From JBOGJI01 sp050747865 (lineage in GTDB: Bacteria > Acidobacteriota > Thermoanaerobaculia > Multivoradales > JAHEKO01), in contig JBOGJI010000057.1 in NCBI GenBank assembly GCA_050747865.1, positions 1 to 6,363 of the forward strand: a stretch of DNA of 6,363 nt. The letters are read 5' to 3'. The notes under the pieces were generated by a model. It did no database searches. It had not been told where the DNA came from and saw only the letters and a list, made by a program, of their open reading frames with translations. Every line of letters begins with the position of its first letter. The first letter of the stretch is position 1. A program made the translations under genes and the position numbers. Positions 1-6,195 of the stretch are shown here, piece by piece.

Positions 1-31
1 CTCCCGTGAGCGGATCCGCGCGGCAGCCGGG

Positions 32-2323
32 TCAGAGCAGCCAGGCGTAGCTGAGCTTGAGGAACAGGGTGCGGTCGGTCTGGGTGAGGTCGAAGGCGTC
101 GGTGCCGAGGTGGCCGTCGGAGTAACCGGCCAGCAGGGCGGTGCGGGCGTTGAGCTTGTAGGAGAAGAGGAGCTGAGTCAGGAGGGACTCTTCGGTCTCG
201 TCTACGGGAAAAGTGTAGACCTCCAGGTTGCGATGCAGATCGCGGTACTGGAGGATGGCGCGGAAGAAAGCGCGGCGGTTGAGGTGGTAGAGGACGCGTG
301 TCTGCGCCAGGTCGAGCGTGAACAGGCGGCCGGCGGCGACGTCGAGGACCTGGCGGTCGTAGGAGAGCTCGCTCTGGAAGCGCCGCCCGAGCTTGAGCTC
401 GAGGCTCGGGGAGACCGTCACGAAGTCGGCCTGGCGGCTGTTCGCAAAGTCGATGGTCTCGCCCCAGTTGACGTCGAGTTCGAGGAGCGCCGCGCCGCTC
501 GGACGCAACAACCCGGAGACGCTCTGCCGGAAGTTGTGGTAGGTGACGCCGTCGAAGAACTCCTGGTTCGGAGCCAGCCCGATCTCGAACTGGCTCTGCA
601 GCGGCCCCAGATAGACGAAGACGAGGTCCGATCCCCACTCGTTCCAGTTGCCGTGGTGCTCCTGCAAGCCGTCGACCCCGAAGAAGAGGAAGAGGTTGCT
701 GAACCAGTCCTCCTCGCTGCCGCGCCACTGGCGCTCCACGCCGGCCTGGGCGGCGCGGACGCCGACCTGCGGGAGGAAGCCGCTGTCGGCGCGAAAGCCC
801 GGCCCGTAGTCGTCGTAGCTGGCGAAGGCGAGCCAGTCGCGGCTGTCGTGGGTGAAGTTGAGCGCCAGCGCGTAGTCGTCGAAGCTTCCCTGGGGCAGCT
901 CCGTCGACGTCTCGAGCTCGTCCGGGTAGCGGCTGACCGAGCCGGCAAGCTGGAAGCGGACGAGCTCGCTGTCGGTGAAGCGGTAGACACCGTCGCCGGC
1001 GAGGACGTGGTTGGAGTACTCGGACCCTTCGCGGCCCGTATAGAGGAGACCGAGGGCGGAGGCCTCGCCCACGTCCCGACGCCAGCGAAGCACGCCGCTC
1101 GTCAAGTCGTCGTCGACCGAGGCGAGATCCGAGGACTCCGGGCCCGGCAGGATGAGATTGTTGATGCGGTCGCGGGCGACGAAGGCGCCGAAACCGTGCG
1201 CCCCCTCCTTGCCGGTGAGCTTGAGGCCGCCCTCGGGGTCGCCGACGGTGCGCGTGAAGACCAGCGGCAGGCGGGTCTCGAAGAGATCGGCGCCTTCGAG
1301 GAAGAAGGGGCGCTTCTCCGGGAAGAACAGGGCGAAGCGGGTGTTGACGTCGAGCTGGGCGGCGTCGGCCTCGACCTGCGAGAAGTCGGGGTTCACCGTC
1401 CCCGAGAGCGACAGGCTCGGGACCGGCCCCCAGTCGACGAAGAGACCGGGCTCGAGGCTCTCGTCGACGGTCTCGAATTCGGTGGCCGGAGCCGGGCGGG
1501 CCTCGGTGCCGAGGCCGGTGAGGGTCGGGTTCACCTCCAGGTTGCGGCCAGTGGTCATGCCCTCGAGGCCGGTGATCTGCTGAAACTGGCAGACCAGGCA
1601 CTCGCGGTTCTGGTCGGTGCGGATCGAGCGCATCCGGTGGCGCAGCGAGCGCGGGTAGTCGCGCATGGCCAGGAAGCCCCAGGTCTGGGCGCCGGTGGTG
1701 CGGGGGAAGCGGAGCTGGCGGAAGGGGAGCGCGACCTCCACCACGTAGCCGGTGTCCGTGATGCGTCCGGCCGACTCCCAGATGGCATCCCAGGAGAAAT
1801 CCTCGGTCTGCTCCACGTCGTTGTTGATGGCGTCCATCTGCACACCGAGGGGATTGACGCGGAACTGCAGTGCCCGCCGCCGGTCGCCGAACGGGTCGAC
1901 CATGAAGCCGACGGTGTCGTCGTCGAACGGGATGTCGCGGTCCGCGAAGCGAGCGCGAATCCTCGCCGGATCGGGGTCGTGCGCCCGGAACGCCACGTAG
2001 AGCCGCTCGGAGTCATAGGCCAGCAGGACCTCGGTGTCGACCGGCGCCGCGGCGTTGTCGGCCGGGAACCATTCCCAGGGAAGCGAGATGGGCTCGACGG
2101 TTTGCCAGGCGGCCTCGTCGAGGACCCCGTCGACGGTGATCGGCTCTTCGATGCGCCGGACTGCGATCGGAACTTGCTCTTGCGCCGCGGCCTGCGCAGC
2201 CGGCACCAGACTCGCGGCGAAAACGGCCGCTGCGATGCAAGACGGCGCAATGCGGGACCTGCGTGCACCACAGTGGAACCGCGCGCTGCCCCAAGCCCGA
2301 GATGCTAGATCTGTAGCATTCAT
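32..2323 (-). CDS. CBM9-like / DUF5916 outer-membrane beta-barrel protein
   Basis: Predicted exported outer-membrane protein of 763 residues. A basic stretch (RRSR, 21-24) precedes a hydrophobic core (25-41) and an Ala-rich AQA/AAQ cleavage region near 45-47, so it looks Sec-exported. Residues about 60-250 fit a CBM9-like domain (ITVDGVLDEAAWQ at 62-74). From about 290 to the end it matches DUF5916, with the hallmark NPDFSQVEAD (311-320) and FFPEKRPFFLEG (333-344), followed by alternating strands typical of a barrel. The last residues are SYAWLL, without the usual terminal Phe. C242 and C245 form a CxxC pair. No specific substrate can be named; glycan binding by the CBM9-like part is a family-level inference. 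The start is the only sensible in-frame ATG, but it lacks a clear Shine-Dalgarno, leaves a long n-region and lies beside a repressor-like palindrome. It sits 63 bp after the M56 gene, probably in the same operon. Confidence 0.93.
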   Translation of the reverse strand: MNATDLASRAWGSARFHCGARRSRIAPSCIAAAVFAASLVPAAQAAAQEQVPIAVRRIEEPITVDGVLDEAAWQTVEPISLPWEWFPADNAAAPVDTEVLLAYDSERLYVAFRAHDPDPARIRARFADRDIPFDDDTVGFMVDPFGDRRRALQFRVNPLGVQMDAINNDVEQTEDFSWDAIWESAGRITDTGYVVEVALPFRQLRFPRTTGAQTWGFLAMRDYPRSLRHRMRSIRTDQNRECLVCQFQQITGLEGMTTGRNLEVNPTLTGLGTEARPAPATEFETVDESLEPGLFVDWGPVPSLSLSGTVNPDFSQVEADAAQLDVNTRFALFFPEKRPFFLEGADLFETRLPLVFTRTVGDPEGGLKLTGKEGAHGFGAFVARDRINNLILPGPESSDLASVDDDLTSGVLRWRRDVGEASALGLLYTGREGSEYSNHVLAGDGVYRFTDSELVRFQLAGSVSRYPDELETSTELPQGSFDDYALALNFTHDSRDWLAFASYDDYGPGFRADSGFLPQVGVRAAQAGVERQWRGSEEDWFSNLFLFFGVDGLQEHHGNWNEWGSDLVFVYLGPLQSQFEIGLAPNQEFFDGVTYHNFRQSVSGLLRPSGAALLELDVNWGETIDFANSRQADFVTVSPSLELKLGRRFQSELSYDRQVLDVAAGRLFTLDLAQTRVLYHLNRRAFFRAILQYRDLHRNLEVYTFPVDETEESLLTQLLFSYKLNARTALLAGYSDGHLGTDAFDLTQTDRTLFLKLSYAWLL
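2304..2317 (-). promoter_or_regulatory. Second BlaI-like operator at the DUF5916 gene start
   Basis: GCTAGATCTGTAGC on the plus strand matches the operator at 6018-6031 at 12 of 14 positions and lies inside a perfect inverted repeat, ATGCTA-N6-TAGCAT (2302-2319). On the minus strand its core is TACAnnTCTA, one base from the family core. It covers codons 3-7 of the DUF5916 gene. A bound repressor could block elongation or a nearby promoter. A weak promoter may lie upstream (TAGAAG at 2348-2343, poor -35). As RNA the repeat could also fold into a small hairpin just after the start codon. Confidence 0.55.
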
Positions 2324-2386
2324 CCGTGGATCGCTCGCTCGTCTTCTACGTTTGATCGGTTTGGAAGTTACGGAAGAGATGGCCGC

Positions 2387-5300
2387 CTACCGGCCGAGGC
2401 GACCGAGGGCCCCTGCCGCGACTTGGCGGACATGTTCATCGGGATCCTTCAGAGCCGCGATGACGGTGGGTGCGGCACGCGGATCACCGATCTGCCCGAG
2501 CGCGCTCACCGTGGCTTGGCGAACGTGCTCATCCCGGTCCCGCGTGGCGGCGCTCAAGGCGCTCACCGCGCGGGCATCGCCGATCGCGCCCAGACTCGCA
2601 CCAGCCTCCTGGCGGACGTGCTCGTCCGCATCGCGAAGGGCGGCGATGAGGCCGTCAACGGCGCGCGGACTCCCGATGTTGCCCAAGGCAGCCGCGGCGC
2701 GCTGGCGAACGATCTCGTTCGCATCCGCGAGGAGGGGAAGGATCGGACCGACGGTGTCCGTCTCCCTCGTATCTCCGACGTTTCCTAGGGCATCGAGCGC
2801 CGCCACCCGCTGCTTGGCATCGGCGGATTCGAGCGCCGCCAGCAGCTCCGCGGCCGGTCTCGTCTGCGCACGCGTAGTCCTTCTCCCCACAACGGGGTTG
2901 GACCGAACGCGCTCGCGCAGCCCGAGAGCGGCCTCGGCCGCGTGTTGCACGTCGCGATCCGGATCTCGCAGCAACGGCCGCAGCACGCGCCGAACCGAGG
3001 CCTCTCGTGTTACTCCGAGATCCATCAAGGAGTTGACGGCTGCCCGTCGCACGAACGCGTTCTCGTCTCCCAAAACGGCCGTGAGAGCGAGGATCACCTC
3101 CCTGTCGCCGGTGCCCCAACGAGACGATTCCGTCCTTTCATCGGCTGAGGTCTGCCGGGGTTCGAAGAAGGTCTCGCGGCCGCGCTCGTCGACGGCGAGG
3201 TAGAAGCGCATGCGATCGCCGGAGGTGTCGATGCGCGCCCTGTGGGTCGGATCGCTGTCCTCGATGCGGGTGCCGGGGCGGTCGAGGACGCTCCAGGCGA
3301 CCGCGCGCAGGCGCCAGGCGACCCGACCGTCCGCGGTCACGACGCGCACCGCGGGATCGCCGGTGATCACCGCCTGTCCGTCCATCGGCTCGCGGTCGAC
3401 GACGAGACGGTGCCCGGCGGGAAGCCGGACGGAGACCGGCCCGGCGGGGAACTCCAGCCGTCCCGTCCCGTCGAACTCGACGACCGCGCCCTGCGGAACG
3501 GTGAGCTGGTGCTTCGCGCCGTCAACGATGAGCCAGGCGCCGGGTCCCCAGTCCTCTGTCTCGACATCGGCATCGATTTCGCTGTCAGCGTCCACGTAGA
3601 CATCGGGGTCCCCGTGCGTGCCGCCCTCGGTGGCGCCGTCCGAAGCGCCCTCCAGCGCGCGAGACAGGAGCAGCTCGAGCATCTCGCGATCGCCCGACTC
3701 GCCGGCGACGGCGAGCGCGTTGCCGTCCCCCGGCCAGGTCTGCGTGGGATCGGCGCCGCGCTCGAGCAGCAGGCGGACCATCTCGCGGTCGGATCGCTCC
3801 ACCGCGTGGTAGAGCGGCCCCTCGTCGCCGCTCACCCAGACGTTCGGATCGGCGCCGGCGTCGAGCAGGGTGCGGGCGATCTCGAGGTGCCCGCCGGCGG
3901 CGGCCATGATGAGCGGATTGCCGTCGCCCACGACCGCGACGTCGGGCTCGGCGCCGCGCTCGAGCAGCAGATCGACGATCGCCGAGTGACCCTCGCGGGC
4001 CGCCTCGATCAACGGGGTGCCGTCGCCCCGGACGCGCGCGTTCACGTTCGCTCCGCGGTCGACGAGGAAGCGGACGACCTCGAGGTGCCCGTACTGCGCC
4101 GCCGCCATCAGCGGAGTGGCGTCGCCCTGCGGCGTGGCATCGATGCGCGCGCCGCGCTCGAGCAGGAGACGGGCGCATGCGAGGCAACCCGCCCGCGACG
4201 CGCCGTTGAGCGCGGTGCGCGGGAGGTTTGCCCAGCGGTTGCCGACCGGATCGGCGAGATTCGGGTCGGCGCCGTGCTCGAGGAGCGCCGCGACGACGTC
4301 CTCGGCGCCGGCTGTAGCGGCGAGGATGAGGGCCGTGCCCTGCCTCGGAACCACGCGGTCCGGGTCGGCGCCGCCGACGAGCAGGCGCTCCACCGCAGCG
4401 CGATCGCCCACCGCCGCTGCGCGCATCAGCGGCGTCGCGTCCGGCCCGGCGAGCGGTCGGGCGCCTGTCGCATAGTCCTTGGGCCGCTGCGGTTCCTGCG
4501 TGTCGTTGACGACGGCGGCGGCGCGGACGAGGCGCGCGGGCGCGATCACCGACGTCAGCAGGAGAGCCGCGGTCGCGGAGAGGATCACGCTGCGGCGACG
4601 CAGGACCCCCCGTAGGGTGGCCTCGTCGAGCAGAGCGGCCACACGGCGGGCGAGGTCGCGGGGGCGGGCCATGGCGATGGCGGCATAGCCCGGCGCCCAG
4701 CCGTGCCGGGCACGTCGGGCGAGGACGACGAGCTGGTCGGCGTAGTCATGACCCCGGGTGCCGCCGAGGAGAACACGGTCGTCGCAAGCGCGCTCGGCCT
4801 CGGCGGCGAGCCGGCGCGCCGCGGCCCAGACGAGCGGGTTGAACCAGTGCACGGCGCAGGCGAGCCGGGCAGCGAGCTGCAGGAGCCAGTCGCCGCGGGC
4901 GACATGGGCGAGCTCGTGGAGCAGCGCGTTACAGCGCTCGGCTTCCGGCCACTCGTCCGCCTCGACCGGCATCAAGACGACCGGGCGGCGCCAGCCCCAG
5001 GTCACCGGAACGGTGAGCCTGCCGTGCCGGCGCAGCGAAACCGTACGAGTGATCCCGAGCCGGCGCGTCAGGCTCGCGAGGAGGCCGGCCCACATGGGCT
5101 CCTGCGCCAGCTCGGTCGCCGATCGCGCCAGGCGGCGGACCCGCAGAAGCCCGACGGCGAGAGGGAGGAGCGAAAAGAGCATGCCGCTGATGTAGAGAAG
5201 GCCGGCGACGGTCTCATAGCGGTCCCAGAGCGGTCGGTGAACGACTACTCCTTCATCGCCCCCTTTGCGATCCGCGGTTTGCGAGGACAGCGATCGCAGG

Positions 5301-5623
5301 GATCTCTCCTCCGTCGAGGCCACCGGGACTGCATCGGGGCTCGCTGCCGACGCTGCCGACGGGGTCTGCGATTGAGCTTCCGGCGGCAGCAGGGGCAGCT
5401 CCACTCCGGGCAGCTTCGCCGCCAGCGGCAGCACCAGCAACACCACCGTCGACAAGGTCCAGACCAGATGCCGCACGGCCGCGGCACGACGGCGCACCAG
5501 GCTCGATACGACCCAGGCGAGCGCGACGACGGCGGTTCCCTGCACGGCCAGTCGCAGGAGGATCCCGAAGGCACCTTCGACCGCCGCGATGGATCGGACG
5601 AGCTCAGTCATCGTCTGCAGCAT
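2387..5623 (-). CDS. BlaR1/MecR1-like M56 membrane metalloprotease with ankyrin and HEAT repeats
   Basis: Predicted signal-transducing integral membrane zinc protease of 1078 residues, far longer than BlaR1 (about 600). Transmembrane segments lie near 18-43, 51-70, 137-160 and 345-362. The M56 domain (about 160-340) has HELAH at 236-240 (ligands H236, H240; catalytic E237) and ERACDD at 277-282, where E277 is the likely third ligand, plus WFNPLVW at 260-266. Arg-rich flanks (44-52, 161-167, 341-344) place the protease domain in the cytoplasm and everything after about 365 in the periplasm. That tail holds about eight ankyrin repeats (394-655), an acidic linker (about 660-692), a beta-rich segment (693-777) and about seven HEAT repeats (841-1078). 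No penicillin-binding SxxK/KTG module is seen. The start has AGGAGG 7 nt upstream and overlaps the repressor gene by 20 bp, implying translational coupling. By analogy with BlaR1 it should inactivate the partner repressor on sensing a signal; that role is inferred. Confidence 0.95.
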   Translation of the reverse strand: MLQTMTELVRSIAAVEGAFGILLRLAVQGTAVVALAWVVSSLVRRRAAAVRHLVWTLSTVVLLVLPLAAKLPGVELPLLPPEAQSQTPSAASAASPDAVPVASTEERSLRSLSSQTADRKGGDEGVVVHRPLWDRYETVAGLLYISGMLFSLLPLAVGLLRVRRLARSATELAQEPMWAGLLASLTRRLGITRTVSLRRHGRLTVPVTWGWRRPVVLMPVEADEWPEAERCNALLHELAHVARGDWLLQLAARLACAVHWFNPLVWAAARRLAAEAERACDDRVLLGGTRGHDYADQLVVLARRARHGWAPGYAAIAMARPRDLARRVAALLDEATLRGVLRRRSVILSATAALLLTSVIAPARLVRAAAVVNDTQEPQRPKDYATGARPLAGPDATPLMRAAAVGDRAAVERLLVGGADPDRVVPRQGTALILAATAGAEDVVAALLEHGADPNLADPVGNRWANLPRTALNGASRAGCLACARLLLERGARIDATPQGDATPLMAAAQYGHLEVVRFLVDRGANVNARVRGDGTPLIEAAREGHSAIVDLLLERGAEPDVAVVGDGNPLIMAAAGGHLEIARTLLDAGADPNVWVSGDEGPLYHAVERSDREMVRLLLERGADPTQTWPGDGNALAVAGESGDREMLELLLSRALEGASDGATEGGTHGDPDVYVDADSEIDADVETEDWGPGAWLIVDGAKHQLTVPQGAVVEFDGTGRLEFPAGPVSVRLPAGHRLVVDREPMDGQAVITGDPAVRVVTADGRVAWRLRAVAWSVLDRPGTRIEDSDPTHRARIDTSGDRMRFYLAVDERGRETFFEPRQTSADERTESSRWGTGDREVILALTAVLGDENAFVRRAAVNSLMDLGVTREASVRRVLRPLLRDPDRDVQHAAEAALGLRERVRSNPVVGRRTTRAQTRPAAELLAALESADAKQRVAALDALGNVGDTRETDTVGPILPLLADANEIVRQRAAAALGNIGSPRAVDGLIAALRDADEHVRQEAGASLGAIGDARAVSALSAATRDRDEHVRQATVSALGQIGDPRAAPTVIAALKDPDEHVRQVAAGALGRLGR
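2390..3103 (-). repeat. HEAT-repeat array (93-bp units) at the C-terminus of the M56 protein
   Basis: About seven HEAT/PBS-lyase-type helical repeats at residues 841-1078, with a linker near 902-923. The last three units carry identical DEHVRQ motifs at 1000, 1031 and 1062, an exact 31-residue period. At DNA level GGCGGA/GGCGAA recurs at 2425, 2518, 2611 and 2704, exactly 93 bp apart. The final units look recently duplicated. Such solenoids usually serve as protein-binding scaffolds. Confidence 0.9.
3659..4444 (-). repeat. Ankyrin-repeat array within the M56 protein
   Basis: About eight ankyrin repeats at residues 394-655. Five units starting at 500, 533, 566, 599 and 632 keep an exact 33-residue (99-bp) period and open with GD; DNA motifs such as CGTCGCC recur at 4021 and 4120. 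Typical features are TPL, a helix 2 with LL-RGA and a loop with DPN. Repeats 2 and 3 (about 428-499) are irregular, with an insertion around 459-468. Topology places the array in the periplasm, where it probably binds a protein or ligand. Confidence 0.9.
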
Positions 5624-6014
5624 CTTTCGACCTCCTCGCCTGCTCGATCATCTTGCGCAGCCTGTTGAGCTCCTCTTCCGACAGCTCCTCGGCGCTCATG
5701 CCGAGCAGGCCCGTGACCGCCTGGGCCGGCGAGCCGTCGAAGAAGACCCGTACCAGGCGCGCTATCGCGGACTCCCGCGCCGCCTCCTTGGCCACCGTGG
5801 GCGAGTAGACATAACGCAGATCCTCCTCGACGTGCACGACGTGCCCCTTCTCCTCCAGCCGTGCCAGCATTGCGCGGGCGGCGGAATAGCTAGGCGGATC
5901 GGGAAGCCGCGAACGGACCTGCTCGGCCGTGGCGCGGCCGAGCTCGTAGAGGATGTCCATGATCTGGCGCTCGCGCCGGGTCAGGTCAGCGGCCACGTGC
6001 TGCTTTCTTAGCAT
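5604..6014 (-). CDS. BlaI/MecI/CopY-family winged-helix repressor
   Basis: Predicted cytoplasmic DNA-binding repressor of 136 residues, normal for the family. The N-terminal winged helix runs from LTRRERQIMDILYELG (11-26) through the recognition helix region SYSAARAMLARLEEKG (42-57) to the wing ending in YVYSP (68-72). The C-terminal part (73-136) holds the dimerisation helices, with FFDGSP at 91-96 and a charged tail ending DDD. In BlaI the partner M56 pathway cuts this region; the equivalent stretch here is roughly 88-93, an inference. The start at 6014 is preferred: the frame extends upstream to an ATG at 6071, but that extension would translate the promoter and operator. No Shine-Dalgarno precedes 6014; a GTG at 5996 is a weaker alternative. 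It is first in the operon with the M56 gene and is probably autoregulated through the operator at 6018-6031. Confidence 0.93.
   Translation of the reverse strand: MLRKQHVAADLTRRERQIMDILYELGRATAEQVRSRLPDPPSYSAARAMLARLEEKGHVVHVEEDLRYVYSPTVAKEAARESAIARLVRVFFDGSPAQAVTGLLGMSAEELSEEELNRLRKMIEQARRSKDAADDD
5631..5636 (-). promoter_or_regulatory. Ribosome binding site of the M56 gene
   Basis: A perfect AGGAGG lies 7 nt before the ATG at 5623. It decides the start over the in-frame ATG at 5611 and lies inside the 3' end of the repressor gene, which fits coupled translation of the two genes. Confidence 0.85.
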
Positions 6015-6016
6015 GT

Positions 6017-6052
6017 CGCTACATTTGTAGCACTTCCCCGCACGCCTGTCAA
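6017..6052 (-). promoter_or_regulatory. Sigma70-type promoter of the repressor/protease operon
   Basis: On the minus strand TTGACA (6052-6047) is a perfect -35 box. A 17-bp spacer follows, then TACAAA (6029-6024), a 4-of-6 match to the -10 consensus. The -10 is part of the operator palindrome. Transcription would start near 6018-6016, only a few bases before the ATG at 6014, so the message is probably leaderless or nearly so. Confidence 0.75.
6018..6031 (-). promoter_or_regulatory. BlaI-type operator in the repressor promoter
   Basis: GCTACATTTGTAGC is an inverted repeat with 6-bp arms and a 2-bp centre. It contains TACAnnTGTA, the core recognised by BlaI/MecI/CopY-family repressors. It lies just upstream of the repressor start and overlaps the -10 hexamer, so a bound dimer would block RNA polymerase. 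This points to autorepression of the operon. The motif is seen directly; binding by this repressor is inferred from family knowledge. Confidence 0.88.
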
Positions 6053-6109
6053 GCGTGAGGAGGCCGAGCATCGCTCGAGGCGCGTTCGATCGTCACATCT
6101 GCGTCCCGG

Positions 6110-6140
6110 GGCAACCCGAGTGACCGGCTCCCCGTAAGAT
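6110..6140 (+). promoter_or_regulatory. Weak candidate promoter for the redoxin-like gene
   Basis: TAAGAT at 6135-6140 is a 4-of-6 match to a -10 box, with no TTGACA-like -35 at the right distance. GGCAACC at 6110-6116 followed by CGTAAG at 6133-6138 loosely resembles an ECF-sigma layout. Neither reading is strong. The divergent gene needs a promoter in this gap, and these are the best sites seen. Confidence 0.2.
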
Positions 6141-6150
6141 ACGAGGAGAG

Positions 6151-6195
6151 ATGAACGAGCAACCTTGTATGCGTGGAGGAGTCCAGACACCATGA
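6151..6195 (+). CDS. Possible 14-codon leader peptide upstream of the redoxin-like gene
   Basis: The frame reads MNEQPCMRGGVQTP and stops with TGA at 6193-6195, overlapping the redoxin ATG at 6192 in an ATGA arrangement. A purine-rich GAGGAGAG lies directly before its ATG, but the spacing is short (2-4 nt). If translated, it would cross the redoxin ribosome binding site and could couple or gate translation of the main gene. It resembles no known leader peptide, and such a short frame can easily occur by chance. Confidence 0.25.
   Translation: MNEQPCMRGGVQTP
6175..6181 (+). promoter_or_regulatory. Ribosome binding site of the redoxin-like gene
   Basis: GGAGGAG lies 10 nt before the ATG at 6192. 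It supports that start, although the spacing is slightly long. The site lies inside the short reading frame at 6151-6195. Confidence 0.6.

Noticed and set aside
10..19. Palindrome GCGGATCCGC just after the DUF5916 stop as a terminator
   Set aside because: A 10-bp palindrome has no loop and no T-run follows on the minus strand. The window ends too soon to judge a terminator.
200..220. Inverted repeat GTCTAC-N9-GTAGAC
   Set aside because: It lies inside the DUF5916 coding region, has the wrong spacing for the BlaI-type operator, and a 6-bp repeat of this kind is expected by chance.
2247..2264. Twin-arginine or lipoprotein signal in the DUF5916 protein
   Set aside because: RRSRIA does not fit the Tat consensus beyond the Arg pair, and C29 lies at the start of the hydrophobic core rather than in a lipobox after it.
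110..2308. A 732-codon open frame on the plus strand opposite the DUF5916 gene
   Set aside because: It is rich in low-complexity E/A/V/R runs and has no domain features. It is antisense to a gene with clear family motifs, as expected from codon bias in high-GC DNA.
2387..5623. A beta-lactam resistance receptor (true BlaR1/MecR1)
   Set aside because: Only the membrane-protease core is shared. No penicillin-binding SxxK, SxN or KTG module is visible and no beta-lactamase gene is nearby.
6015..6071. N-terminal extension of the repressor to an ATG at 6071
   Set aside because: The 19 extra residues would translate the -35 box, the -10 box and the operator, and family members start close to the LTRRE motif.
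6161..6174. A third operator near TTGTA upstream of the redoxin gene
   Set aside because: Only one half-site resembles the operator and the other arm does not match (about 8 of 14 positions).
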